DNA of 64,000 bases, from contig NZ_LWTX01000010.1 of NCBI RefSeq assembly GCF_002094305.1, positions 62,001 to 126,000 on the forward strand. Reading direction: 5' to 3'. Source of the stretch: Prescottella equi (lineage in GTDB: Bacteria; Actinomycetota; Actinomycetes; Mycobacteriales; Mycobacteriaceae). A model generated the notes under the pieces. It was not told the DNA's origin. It saw nothing but the letters and a program-made list of their open reading frames with translations, and did no database searches. Below, piece after piece: positions 34,979 to 43,664 of the stretch. Each line of letters opens with the position of its first letter. Position 1 is the first letter of the stretch. The translations under genes were made by a program, and so were the position numbers.

Positions 34979-35860
34979 TTGCATCACCAGCCGCCCGTCC
35001 ATCGTTCGATCGACCCGGCCGCCGCAGTCGTGCCCGAGGTCCGGCCCCGCCTCCGCTGGCGCGACGTGCCGGTCGACGGGCGCACCGTGCCGTACGGGAT
35101 CGCGGGGTCGGGTACTCCGGTGCTGTTCCTGCACGGATTCGGGCTGGCGCCGCGCACCTACGCCGCTGCCGTGGAGCGGTTGGCCGCCGTCGGCGTGCGC
35201 GTGTACGCACCCGCGCTGCCCGGCTTCGGTGGCACCGGCGCCCTGCCGCACCGCGAGCACGGTTTCGCGGGTTACGGCCACTGGGTCGCCCGCTTCCTCG
35301 ACGCGGTCGGCATCGACGAACCCGTCCCGGTGGTCGGTCATTCGTTCGGCGGCGGCGTGGCGCTGGCGTCCGCCCACGCGCGCGTCGACCGGGTGTCGCA
35401 ACTCGTGCTCGTCAACTCCGTCGGCGGCGGCGCGTGGTCCCCGAGCGGCACCGTCCGCGAGATCCGGCACCGGCCGCTGTGGCGGTGGGGTGCGTCCGCG
35501 CTCGCCGACGCGGTCCTCACGGGAACCCCGGGATCGGCGATCGCGTCCATCGCGGGCGCCAGCCTGCGCAACGCGGTACGGGATCCGGCCGCGCTGTGGC
35601 GGATCGGGGAACTGGCCCGGTCCGCGGATCTGCGTGCCGAAGCCGAGGAGGTCGTCGACCGCGGCGTACCGGCCACACTGGTGTGGAGCAGTGGTGACAC
35701 CTTCATTCCTCGCGCAAGTTTCGAGTCGTTGCGAACTGCGCTTCGAGAGCCGCAGGTGCACCGGGTCGCCGGCTGCCACGGCTGGTTGATCGGGGACCCG
35801 GACGGCTTCGGCCGGGCGATGGGCAGCGTCCTGCTGTCGACGACGAGTGCCGCGGCCTGA
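34979..35860 (+). CDS. Alpha/beta hydrolase
   Basis: Up to 293 residues, from a TTG at 34979 (GAGG seven bases upstream); a GTG 17 codons later is an alternative. HGFGLAP near residue 52 gives the oxyanion motif and GHSFGGG near 120 the nucleophile Ser. The acid lies in SSGDTFIP and the His in CHGWL near 261. It begins the co-oriented cluster with two crotonases and a ligase-like protein, 22 nt before the first crotonase. An ester, thioester or C-C hydrolase. Confidence 0.78.
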   Translation: MHHQPPVHRSIDPAAAVVPEVRPRLRWRDVPVDGRTVPYGIAGSGTPVLFLHGFGLAPRTYAAAVERLAAVGVRVYAPALPGFGGTGALPHREHGFAGYGHWVARFLDAVGIDEPVPVVGHSFGGGVALASAHARVDRVSQLVLVNSVGGGAWSPSGTVREIRHRPLWRWGASALADAVLTGTPGSAIASIAGASLRNAVRDPAALWRIGELARSADLRAEAEEVVDRGVPATLVWSSGDTFIPRASFESLRTALREPQVHRVAGCHGWLIGDPDGFGRAMGSVLLSTTSAAA

Positions 35861-35882
35861 CGGCCTGTGCGACGCTGGGGCG

Positions 35883-36701
35883 ATGACCGAGTCATCCGCG
35901 CAGGCGTCCGGAAGTGTCCGTCCCACCCGACTCGAACGCATCGCCACTGCCGGTGGCGCCGAGGTCGCCGTGCTCACCCTGGACAACGGGCCACTGAATC
36001 TCTTCGACCAAGCGATGTTCGACGCCGTCGTCGCCGACATCGCAGACCTCACGGCGCAACCGCCGCGGGCAGTGCTGCTGCGGGCGGAGGGGAAGGTGGT
36101 CTCCGGGGGTGTCGACGTCCACGTGTTCGACGGGTTGACGCCGGAGCAGGGAAGCGAGCTGTGGGAGTCGTTGTTCGCGCGCATCTGCCATCCGATCGAG
36201 GCGCTGCCGTGCCCTGTGGTGTTCGCGGCGCACGGGCTCACGCTCACCGCGGCATTCGAGATCGCGCTCGCGTGCGACATCGTCGTCGCCGGACCGAAGG
36301 CCCGGTTCGGGCTGGTGGAGACGGTTGTCGCCCTCACTCCGTCGATGGGTGGCCCGCAGCGGCTGGCCGAACGGGCCGGCTCCGGCCGGGCCCGGGAACT
36401 GGTGATGACCGCCGACCTGTACGACGCGCCCACTCTGCGTGAGTGGGGTGTCGTGAACTACGTGCACGAGGACGTCGACGCGCAATCGCGAGCACTCGTC
36501 GAGCGACTCGCGAACGGCCCGACCCGTGCCCACGCCGCGACCAAGAAGATCGTCGCCGCCTGGAGGGCGGGCGGTGTGACGCACGCGGATTCGGTCACTC
36601 CGGAGGTGTCGGGCGAACTGTTCGACACCGACGACCTGCGCCGGGCGGTCCGTAGTTTCCTCGACGTAGGACCCGGGCACGCGACCTACACCGGCCGGTG
36701 A
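35883..36701 (+). CDS. Enoyl-CoA hydratase/isomerase family protein (first crotonase)
   Basis: 272 residues of crotonase fold. The oxyanion-hole pair is recognisable as SGGVDVHVF near 79 and the GLTLTAAFEIALACD helix near 120, where the usual glycine-rich GGG is replaced by LTAAF. GLVETVVALTPSMGGPQRL near 142 matches the family core. The altered second oxyanion segment suggests a reaction other than simple hydration. It sits in the CoA gene cluster. Confidence 0.83.
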   Translation: MTESSAQASGSVRPTRLERIATAGGAEVAVLTLDNGPLNLFDQAMFDAVVADIADLTAQPPRAVLLRAEGKVVSGGVDVHVFDGLTPEQGSELWESLFARICHPIEALPCPVVFAAHGLTLTAAFEIALACDIVVAGPKARFGLVETVVALTPSMGGPQRLAERAGSGRARELVMTADLYDAPTLREWGVVNYVHEDVDAQSRALVERLANGPTRAHAATKKIVAAWRAGGVTHADSVTPEVSGELFDTDDLRRAVRSFLDVGPGHATYTGR

Positions 36702-36713
36702 GGCCGGCCGGTG
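36689..36713 (+). terminator. Hairpin over the first crotonase stop
   Basis: CACCGGCC (36689-36696) pairs with GGCCGGTG (36706-36713). The hairpin overlaps the stop codon and precedes the ligase-like gene by about 75 nt. It could attenuate rather than fully end transcription in the cluster. Confidence 0.45.
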
Positions 36714-36786
36714 CCGCGTGGTTCGCTCGCCACTTCTGTGACGCGGGTCATATAGTCGGGGCCAAACCGACTCGGTGGAGGTGGCA

Positions 36787-38301
36787 ATGGCGTCGCTGCT
36801 CGAGTATCCGGCCGTCGCGGACCCGTCGCTCGGCGGCCGCATGGTGCGCCGTGCCGACGGCCTGCTTCACTACACCGGGCTGACGCCGTGCCTCACCGAA
36901 CTGCTGGACATCTCCGCGCACCGGTACGGCGGGCGCGAGGCCGTCGTCGAGGCGGGCGGCGGACCGCGGCTCACCTACGCGCAGTTGTGGACGTCGGCGT
37001 CCCGAGTCGCCGGCGGTCTGCTCGAGCAGGGAGTCGGCATCGGTGACCGGGTCGGGGTCCGGATGCCGAACGGCGTGCGATGGGTGCAGGCCTTCCTGGG
37101 AGTGCTGCTCGCCGGCGGTGTGCCGGTGCCGGTGCACCCGGGACACGGGACCCGGCAGCTCCGGCACGTTCTCGCGGACAGCGGCTGTCTGCTGGTGCTC
37201 GACGGTGAACTCCCCAGCGGCACACCCTTCATCGACGACGGCGCGTCGCCCCCCGACACGGCGCTGCTGTTCTACACCGGCGGGACGACCGGAGCCCCCA
37301 AGGGCGTCGAACTGAGCCACGAGAACGTTCTGTCCACCGTCGAGGCGGTGATCGGTTCGTGGGCCGGCGGGGCGGACGGGGTCCGGCACGCGGTGGCGTT
37401 GCCGCTCAGTTCGGCGGCCGCGTGTGTCGCGCAGTTGCTGCCGACCCTGGTGGCTGGCGGCACCGTCGTTCTCGCTCCCGAGTTCGACGCCGACAGCGTG
37501 CTGTACGCGATCGAAAGCGAAGGCATCGAACGTCTTTCGGCTCCCGCTCCGTTGTGTCGGGAGGTGGCACGCGTCTCCTCGGCCCGTTTCGGGCGGCTAC
37601 GGGTCCTGGCCCACGACGACGAGTTGCTGTCCGGGGCCACCCTGCGTCTGTTGCGCGAGCGTTTTCCCGCCGCGGACGTCGTCTCGGGCTGGGGGATGAC
37701 CGAGACCGGCGGTGCCGGGCTCGTGGTCCAGATGAGTTCGGGTGCCGATCGCCCCCAATCGCCGCACGGGGGAATGGAGTTCGCGGTCGCCGGCTCGGAG
37801 GACGGGATCGGCGAGTTGTGGTGCCGGGGGCCGAGCGTGATGCGAGGGTACTGGGGCGACCCCGCAGCCACAGCGCGCACGATCGCCGGGGGATGGCTGC
37901 ACACCGGCGACGTCGTACGGATGGGCCGGGGTGGCGAGGTCCGGCTCGTCGGTCGGGCGGCGGATGCAGTCGAGATCCCGCGTGGGGTGGTCTACAGCCG
38001 TGAGATGGAGGCTGTCCTGCTGGACTTCCCGGGAATCGAGGAGGCCGTCGTGGTCGGAGTGTCGACGCCACGGGGACCCGACCTCGCGGTCGCGGTGGTG
38101 CCGGCGCCGGGCGTCGCGCTCGACCTCGACGCGGTCCGGGAGTACCTCGACGGCCCCCTCGGGCACCGTCTGCCGCCTCGGCTGTGTGCGCGTGTGCGGC
38201 ACCTGCCGCGAGGATCGACCGGACGGGTCGATCGGCCGTCGGTGCGCGCGTGGTTGGAGAATTCGTGTTCCACGACGAAGGGAAACGCAGATGTCGGATG
38301 A
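36787..38301 (+). CDS. AMP-dependent acyl-CoA synthetase-like protein lacking the catalytic lysine
   Basis: 504 residues, class I adenylate-forming fold. The P-loop YTGGTTGAPKG is intact at 163-173, GWGMTETGG at 301-309 and LHTGD at 371-375. In the C-terminal A10 motif the lysine that drives adenylation (usually in NGKVxR) is arginine: GSTGRVDR, R480. The core GRAADAVEIPRG replaces the usual GRxKDxIxxGG. It may be a weak or repurposed ligase, or a binding protein. GGTGGAGG precedes ATG 36787. It overlaps the next crotonase by 11 nt. Confidence 0.85.
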   Translation: MASLLEYPAVADPSLGGRMVRRADGLLHYTGLTPCLTELLDISAHRYGGREAVVEAGGGPRLTYAQLWTSASRVAGGLLEQGVGIGDRVGVRMPNGVRWVQAFLGVLLAGGVPVPVHPGHGTRQLRHVLADSGCLLVLDGELPSGTPFIDDGASPPDTALLFYTGGTTGAPKGVELSHENVLSTVEAVIGSWAGGADGVRHAVALPLSSAAACVAQLLPTLVAGGTVVLAPEFDADSVLYAIESEGIERLSAPAPLCREVARVSSARFGRLRVLAHDDELLSGATLRLLRERFPAADVVSGWGMTETGGAGLVVQMSSGADRPQSPHGGMEFAVAGSEDGIGELWCRGPSVMRGYWGDPAATARTIAGGWLHTGDVVRMGRGGEVRLVGRAADAVEIPRGVVYSREMEAVLLDFPGIEEAVVVGVSTPRGPDLAVAVVPAPGVALDLDAVREYLDGPLGHRLPPRLCARVRHLPRGSTGRVDRPSVRAWLENSCSTTKGNADVG

Positions 38302-39052
38302 GGTTCTCCTCGAGCGCCGGGGGCGGGTGCTGGTCATCACGATCAATCGCCCGCAGGCCCGCAACGCGATCAACGGTGCGGTCAGCCGGGGCCTGGCGGC
38401 GGCGGTCGACGAGCTGGACGAGGACGACGGTCTGTCGCTCGCGATCCTCACGGGAGCGGGCGGAAACTTCTGCGCCGGTATGGATCTCAAGGCGTTCGTA
38501 GCCGGTGAGAACATCGTGGCTCCGGGCCGGGGGCTCGGCTTCACGGAGTCGCCGCCGCGCAAGCCGATCATCTCGGCGGTCGAGGGCTACGCGCTCGCGG
38601 GCGGTACCGAGTTGGTGCTCGCCACCGACCTGGTGGTGGCCTCGCGTGAGGCCCGTTTCGGTATCCCCGAGGTCAAGCGCGGGTTGGCCGCCGGTGCGGG
38701 AGGGCTCCTGCGTCTGCCTCAGAGGATTCCGTATCAGAAGGCGATGGAGTACGCGCTCACCGGCGACCCGTTCACCGCCGAGGAGGCCGCCGCATACGGT
38801 TTCGTCAACACGCTGACCGAACCCGGCGGTGCACTCGCCGGCGCCCTCGCGTTGGCGGACCGGATCACCGCCAACGGGCCACTCGCCGTCGCGAAGACGA
38901 AGGAGGTACTCGTCCGATCCGGCGAGTGGGCCGCCGACGAGGCGTTCGCCCGGCAGCTCGAGGTGATCGGGCCGGTCTTCGGTTCCGAGGACGCGCGCGA
39001 GGGTGCCACCGCCTTCGCGGAGAAGCGCGCACCCGTGTGGAAGGGGCGTTGA
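38291..39052 (+). CDS. Enoyl-CoA hydratase (second crotonase)
   Basis: 253 residues of canonical crotonase. NFCAGMDLKAF near 62 and GYALAGGTELVLATDLV near 100 give both oxyanion-hole segments, followed by FGIPEVKRGLAAGAGG. Translationally coupled to the ligase-like gene (11-nt overlap), so the two products are probably used together on a CoA ester. Substrate not predictable. Confidence 0.88.
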   Translation: MSDEVLLERRGRVLVITINRPQARNAINGAVSRGLAAAVDELDEDDGLSLAILTGAGGNFCAGMDLKAFVAGENIVAPGRGLGFTESPPRKPIISAVEGYALAGGTELVLATDLVVASREARFGIPEVKRGLAAGAGGLLRLPQRIPYQKAMEYALTGDPFTAEEAAAYGFVNTLTEPGGALAGALALADRITANGPLAVAKTKEVLVRSGEWAADEAFARQLEVIGPVFGSEDAREGATAFAEKRAPVWKGR

Positions 39053-39057
39053 CGATC

Positions 39058-40026
39058 GTGGGCGTGACACCTTTCGCGGAGCTGCACATGCACATCGAGG
39101 GTGCGCTGGGGCCGGAGCTGATCTTCGCGCTGGCCGAGCGCAACCGCATGCATCTTCCCTACAGCGGGCTGGCCGACCTCGAGTCGCGCTACGAGTTCAC
39201 CGACCTGCAGTCTTTCCTCGATCTGTACTACGCCAACATGGCGGTGCTGCGGACCGCGGAGGATTTCGCCGACCTCACCCGCGACTACCTGCGCCGCGCC
39301 GCGGCGGCCGGGGTGCGGCACGCCGAGATCTTCTTCGACCCACAGGCGCACGTCAGTCGCGGTGTCCCCCTCCAGGAGGTGCTCGACGGCCTGCTCGATG
39401 CGCTCGACTCGAGCGAGCGCGAATTCGGAGTGAGCAGCGGTCTGCTCGCGGCCTTCCTCCGAGACCAGCCGGTGCACGACGCCGAGGAGACGCTCGGGGA
39501 ACTGCTGCGCCTGCGAGCGCCGCTACTCGGTGTGGGCCTCGATTCGGCGGAGGTCGGCTATCCGCCGACGCTGTTCGAGGACGTGTTCGCACGGGCGCGG
39601 GCCGAGGGCCTGCACGTGGTGGCGCATGCGGGGGAGGAGGGGCCACCCGAGTACATCTGGCAGGCGCTCGATCTGCTCGGCGCCGAGCGGATCGATCACG
39701 GCGTGCGCTGTCTCGAGGACCCGGCCCTGGTGGCGCGTCTGGTGGACGAGGAGATTCCGTTGACGGTGTGCCCGCTGTCCAACGTGCGCCTGCGCGTGGT
39801 GGATACGATCGACGACCATCCGCTGCGGACGATGCTCCGGGCCGGTCTGCGCGTCACCGTCAACTCCGACGACCCGGCGTACTTCGGCGGGGACGTCGGC
39901 GAGAACTTCGCTCAACTTCGGCGCGGAATCGGCCTCACGGACGACGAGGTCGAGAAGTTGGCGCGGAACTCGATCGAGGCATCGTTCGCGAGTGATGCGA
40001 GAAAGGCGGAGCTGCTCGCCGTCTGA
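39058..40026 (+). CDS. Adenine deaminase, adenosine-deaminase superfamily (type 3)
   Basis: About 322 residues. Metal ligands appear as ELHMHIEGA near residue 6, AHAGEE near 190, and NSDDPAYF near 274; DHGVRCL near 213 holds the catalytic His. The FTDLQSFLDLYYANMAVLRT and HAEIFFDPQAH stretches match the bacterial adenine deaminases of this superfamily rather than adenosine deaminases. It deaminates adenine to hypoxanthine for salvage. TTG 39049 (overlapping the crotonase stop) and GTG 39064 are other possible starts. Its link to the CoA cluster is positional only. Confidence 0.85.
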   Translation: MGVTPFAELHMHIEGALGPELIFALAERNRMHLPYSGLADLESRYEFTDLQSFLDLYYANMAVLRTAEDFADLTRDYLRRAAAAGVRHAEIFFDPQAHVSRGVPLQEVLDGLLDALDSSEREFGVSSGLLAAFLRDQPVHDAEETLGELLRLRAPLLGVGLDSAEVGYPPTLFEDVFARARAEGLHVVAHAGEEGPPEYIWQALDLLGAERIDHGVRCLEDPALVARLVDEEIPLTVCPLSNVRLRVVDTIDDHPLRTMLRAGLRVTVNSDDPAYFGGDVGENFAQLRRGIGLTDDEVEKLARNSIEASFASDARKAELLAV

Positions 40027-40063
40027 CCGAGCGGCGCCGACGCCTGTCGGTGTCTCCGCAGAC

Positions 40064-40101
40064 GAATGGGCCCGGCCACCTCGAGGTGGCCGGGCCCATT
40101 C
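40064..40101. terminator. Perfect 38-bp palindrome, bidirectional terminator
   Basis: GAATGGGCCCGGCCACC, a TCGA loop and the exact reverse complement GGTGGCCGGGCCCATTC. It sits between the convergent adenine deaminase and GlsB-type genes, 14 nt from the latter's stop, and can end both transcripts. Confidence 0.8.
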
Positions 40102-40115
40102 CGTGATCGTGGCCG

Positions 40116-40376
40116 TCAGCGTCGACCGGTGACCAGCTTGACGAGGAACAGCAGAATGATCGCGCCGAACAGGCACGTGAAGAAGCTGAAGATCAAGCCG
40201 CCGCCCTCGACGTCGAGGAACGCGCTGAGAATGAAGCCACCGATGAGACCACCGACGATGCCGACGACGACGTTGAGGATGATTCCCATCTGTTCGTCGG
40301 TCTTCATGACCTTGCTGCCGATCCAGCCGGCGAGACCGCCGATGATGATCCAACCGATGATTCCGAGAGAGAGCAT
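40116..40376 (-). CDS. GlsB/YeaQ/YmgE-family stress membrane protein
   Basis: 86 residues, three hydrophobic helices with glycine-rich faces (GIIGWIIIGGLAGWIGSKV, NVVVGIVGGLIGGFIL and a C-terminal FFTCLFGAIILLFLV). This is the transglycosylase-associated/YeaQ family induced by general stress in many bacteria. ATG 40376 is chosen as the family start (MLSLGIIGW). It lies downstream of CsbD- and Dps-type genes in the same direction. Confidence 0.88.
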   Translation of the reverse strand: MLSLGIIGWIIIGGLAGWIGSKVMKTDEQMGIILNVVVGIVGGLIGGFILSAFLDVEGGGLIFSFFTCLFGAIILLFLVKLVTGRR

Positions 40377-40460
40377 GGCGGTCCTTTCGAGATGAGGGCG
40401 GTCCGGGCCGGTCCGGGTACCCCCGACCGGCACCCGGACCAGGATTCGTCCGGCGCGTGT

Positions 40461-40700
40461 CTACTGCTCGGCGCGCTGGCGCGCTTCCTGCGCGGAGGCT
40501 TCGGCTCGGGCCTTCTCGGCCTCGGCTTCCTTCTGAGCGACCTCGCGCTGCGCTTCTGCCTTGTCCTGCTGGGCCTCGCCCTCGCGGCGCAGCGAGTCCT
40601 GTCCGGTCACGGCGCCGGCAACTTCCTTCACCTTGCCCTTGATGCCTTCGACGACGCCTTCGACGGCTTCAGCGGGCCCACTCTTGCGCTGTTCGGTCAT
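40461..40700 (-). CDS. CsbD-like stress protein
   Basis: 79 residues. The first 35 residues (AVEGVVEGIKGKVKEVAGAVTGQ) match the CsbD pattern found in sigma-B-type general stress regulons. The rest is a charged Ala/Glu/Lys/Arg helix likely to form a coiled coil. GGGGAAAGGAACCGCG precedes ATG 40700. It sits between dps and the GlsB-type gene. Confidence 0.82.
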   Translation of the reverse strand: MTEQRKSGPAEAVEGVVEGIKGKVKEVAGAVTGQDSLRREGEAQQDKAEAQREVAQKEAEAEKARAEASAQEARQRAEQ

Positions 40701-40758
40701 CGCGGTTCCTTTCCCCTCGGGGAGTTGACGGTCGGGTGGATCGTTTCGGTCGGGTGGA

Positions 40759-41298
40759 TCAGCGGGCCGCAGCGGCCGCCTTCTTCTCGGTGGGTTCGCC
40801 CTCGTTCGCGAGTTGCCCGCCGGAGTTCTCGAGGTGGGCGCGGACGAACCACTGGAACTTCTCCAGTTCCGCCGTCTGACCGATCAGCATGTCCTCGGTG
40901 ATGGGATCGATCTCGCCGACCTTGCCGATCGCCTTCCGGTTGTCCTCGATCAGTCCGGTGTAGACCAGGTCGAGCGCCGCGAGGTGGGCCTGCGCGCTGT
41001 CGCGGCCGACCGAGTAGTCGTCCCACGACCGGTCCTTCTCGATGGCGCCCGGCGTGCCCTTGGGGGATGCGCCGAGAGCGGCGATGCGCTCGGCCGCCGC
41101 GTCCGCGTACCCGCGGACCAGTTCCACCTGCGGGTCGATCATCTCGTGCACGCCGATGAAGTTGGGTCCGACGACGTTCCAATGGATGTGCTTGAGGGTC
41201 AGATGCAGATCGTTGTAGGCGCTGAGCCGGTTCTGCAGAGTCTGGGCGACTTCGGAGCCCTGTTCGGCGGTCAGTCCCGGAACCGTGAAGTTCGTCAT
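40759..41298 (-). CDS. dps: Dps-family ferritin-like DNA-protection protein
   Basis: 179 residues from ATG 41298, where GAGAGGACGAAAGGACAG supplies the ribosome site; the longer frame upstream is leader. The ferroxidase signature is HIHWNVVGPNFIGVHEMID near residue 37-55 with conserved His, Asp and Glu (PQVE follows). Dps forms a 12-subunit shell that stores iron and shields DNA under peroxide stress. An inverted repeat in its leader (41348-41369) may be its control site. Confidence 0.92.
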   Translation of the reverse strand: MTNFTVPGLTAEQGSEVAQTLQNRLSAYNDLHLTLKHIHWNVVGPNFIGVHEMIDPQVELVRGYADAAAERIAALGASPKGTPGAIEKDRSWDDYSVGRDSAQAHLAALDLVYTGLIEDNRKAIGKVGEIDPITEDMLIGQTAELEKFQWFVRAHLENSGGQLANEGEPTEKKAAAAAR

Positions 41299-41347
41299 CG
41301 TCTGTCCTTTCGTCCTCTCCAGGTATTCCCCTTCGCCGCGGGGTTCA

Positions 41348-41369
41348 TGCATCCGATTCGCCGGATGCA
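41348..41369. promoter_or_regulatory. Inverted repeat TGCATCCG-N6-CGGATGCA upstream of dps
   Basis: A perfect 8-bp inverted repeat with a 6-nt spacer, 50 nt upstream of the dps ATG. It lies in the 210-nt gap shared with the divergent coiled-coil gene. Size and placement fit a repressor or activator dimer site, or a leader hairpin. No known regulator box was recognised. Confidence 0.45.
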
Positions 41370-41508
41370 ACCCTTATTCGGAGAAGTGATGTTGTCGTCT
41401 CCAACCGTACTACAAAATCTATGTCGCGCACGGCAGATAAGTTGCCGCAGGTCGAGCGGGGTGTTCGGCCTGCTGGTCGAGCGTGCATCCCGGTGTCAAG
41501 ATCGACCG

Positions 41509-42375
41509 ATGACGAATGTCGACCAGGTGGCCGACGAGCTGTACGCGCTCGATCCCTCCGGCTTCGTCGCGGCCCGGACCACTCGGGTCGCGGAGGCGAA
41601 AGCGTCGAAGGACCGAGAGGCCGCCACCGCGATCGCGCGCCTGAAGAAGCCGACGGTGGTGGGGTGGGCTGTCAACCTCCTGGCGCGTGAACTGCCGGAC
41701 GAGGTCGACGCCGTCCTCGCGCTGGGCGACGCACTCCAGAGGGCGCAGCGCCGACTCGATGCCGAGACCCTGCGCGGGCTCACCGAGCAGCGGCAGCGGT
41801 TGGTGCGTTCGCTCACGACGCGGGCGCAGAAGCTCGTGCGCGAGCACGGCCGAGCGCTGAACGAATCTGCGCTGCGGGAGGTTTCGCAAACCCTGCACGC
41901 GGCGATGGCCGACCGCGAACTCGCCGACACCGTACGTCGAGGTCGATTGCTGGGCGCAGCCACCTACAGCGGCTTCGGCCCGTCCGGGCTCGAGGCCGTC
42001 GAGGACCGGCCCGAGTCGCATCCCGGCAACCGCGAGGGCGAGAGCGAGGGCGAGGGCGGGCGTGAGGCCGAGCGCGCGGCGGAGCGCGAGCGCGCGCAGC
42101 TCGCGGCGGCCGCGGCCCGGGCCGAAGCGGAGGCCGCACAGGAGGCGCTGTCGGCGGCCGAGGACGAGTTGGCGCGCATCCGGTCCGACGTGGCCGACGG
42201 GGAACGACGTCTGCAGAGCGTGCGACGTGAACTCGCGCAGCTCGAGGAGCGTGCGGAGTTCCTGACGCGAGCGGAGGTCGCGGCCGTGGACGCGCTCGCC
42301 ACCGCACACGATGCCGCCGAGCACGCGGACCGGCGCGTTGCCGACGCGGACGCTGCGGTCGCCGAACTGCGCTGA
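41509..42375 (+). CDS. Coiled-coil protein of unknown function
   Basis: 288 residues, not recognised. The N-terminal 150 residues are helical with a repeated VGWAVNLLARELPDEVDAVLALG-type amphipathic pattern. A hydrophilic hinge (GNREGESEGEGG) near 170 leads into a long Glu/Arg/Ala coiled coil to the end with heptad spacing (RAEAEAAQEALSAAEDELARI). There is no signal peptide or membrane segment. It ends 24 nt before the MFS gene in the same direction. Confidence 0.7.
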   Translation: MTNVDQVADELYALDPSGFVAARTTRVAEAKASKDREAATAIARLKKPTVVGWAVNLLARELPDEVDAVLALGDALQRAQRRLDAETLRGLTEQRQRLVRSLTTRAQKLVREHGRALNESALREVSQTLHAAMADRELADTVRRGRLLGAATYSGFGPSGLEAVEDRPESHPGNREGESEGEGGREAERAAERERAQLAAAAARAEAEAAQEALSAAEDELARIRSDVADGERRLQSVRRELAQLEERAEFLTRAEVAAVDALATAHDAAEHADRRVADADAAVAELR

Positions 42376-42399
42376 GCGCCGTCGCTAGGATCTCGTGTC

Positions 42400-43656
42400 G
42401 TGACCTCGGAGAATGTGACGACGACGCCCGATGTCGCGGGCGCCCAGCGCCGGGTGCTGGCGGTGCTGGTGACCGCGCAGATCCTCAGCGGTGCCGGGCT
42501 CGCTGCCGGGATCACCGTCGGTGCCCTGCTCGCCCAGGACATGCTGGGCGGTACCGGGCTCGCGGGCGTCCCCAGTGCGCTGTTCACGATCGGCTCCGCC
42601 GCGGCGGCGGTGGCCGTCGGTCGGCTCTCGCAACGCCTCGGTCGCCGGGCCGGCCTGGCCGCGGGATACGGCGTCGGCGCCCTCGGCAGCGTGGGCGTGG
42701 TGGCCGCGGCTGCGGTCGACAACGTCGTGTTGCTGCTGATCGCGCTGTTCGTCTACGGGGCGGGGACGGCGACGAATCTGCAGGCGCGTTATGCAGGAGC
42801 CGATCTGGCCGAGCCCGCGCATCGTGGCCGGGCGGTGAGCACCGTGCCCGTCGCGACGACCCTCGGCGCCGTCGTGGGCCCGAATCTGGTGACGGTGATG
42901 GGCCGTGTCGCCGACGGCCTCGGAATCCCCGCGCTCGCAGGACCGTTCATCCTGGCCGCCGTCGCGTACGCGGCGGCCGCGGCGGTGTTGTGGTCGATGC
43001 TGCGACCGGATCCCTTGTTGCTCGCCCGCGACATCGACGCCGCGGCGGGCGAATTCGTCTCGAGCGCCGCGGGCAGTGCGGACGAGGAGGCGGCGGCCCG
43101 GACCTGGAACCCGTCGGTGACCCTCGGAGCGACGGTCATGGTCCTCACCCAACTCGTGATGGTTGCGGTCATGACGATGACCCCGATCCACATGCTCCAC
43201 CACGGTCACGGCACGGGCGCCGCAGGGCTGGTCATCGCGATCCACGTCGCGGCGATGTACCTGCCGTCGCCGCTGTCGGGACGACTCGCGGACCGGTTCG
43301 GCCCGCGTCCGGTCGCGGGCGCAGCCGCGCTGACCATGCTGGCCGCCGGTGTCACTGCCGCGGCGGCGCCGGCGGAGTCGGTCCCCGCGCTCGCCGTCGC
43401 ACTCGCCCTTCTCGGCCTGGGCTGGAACTTCGGACTCGTCAGCGGAACCGCGATCATCACCGACTCCGTGCCGATCGCCACCCGCGCCCGCACCCAGGGG
43501 ACCGTGGACCTCACGATCGCGATCGCCGGCGCCGGCGGCGGATTGACGTCGGGCATGGTCGTCGGAGCCGCGAGCTACGGCTGGCTGGCAATCCTCGGTG
43601 GGCTGGTCTCCCTGCTGATCGTCCCGGCGCTCGCGGTGCACGCGCGTCGGTCTTGA
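42400..43656 (+). CDS. MFS transporter
   Basis: 418 residues with twelve hydrophobic segments and motif-A-like loops (GRLSQRLGRR near 68 and GRLADRFGPR near 291). Between helices 6 and 7 there is a cytoplasmic loop of about 40 residues. GTG 42400 lies 24 nt downstream of the coiled-coil gene, so they may be co-transcribed. Drug or metabolite efflux by family; substrate unknown. Confidence 0.85.
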   Translation: MTSENVTTTPDVAGAQRRVLAVLVTAQILSGAGLAAGITVGALLAQDMLGGTGLAGVPSALFTIGSAAAAVAVGRLSQRLGRRAGLAAGYGVGALGSVGVVAAAAVDNVVLLLIALFVYGAGTATNLQARYAGADLAEPAHRGRAVSTVPVATTLGAVVGPNLVTVMGRVADGLGIPALAGPFILAAVAYAAAAAVLWSMLRPDPLLLARDIDAAAGEFVSSAAGSADEEAAARTWNPSVTLGATVMVLTQLVMVAVMTMTPIHMLHHGHGTGAAGLVIAIHVAAMYLPSPLSGRLADRFGPRPVAGAAALTMLAAGVTAAAAPAESVPALAVALALLGLGWNFGLVSGTAIITDSVPIATRARTQGTVDLTIAIAGAGGGLTSGMVVGAASYGWLAILGGLVSLLIVPALAVHARRS

Positions 43657-43664
43657 GGAACGCC

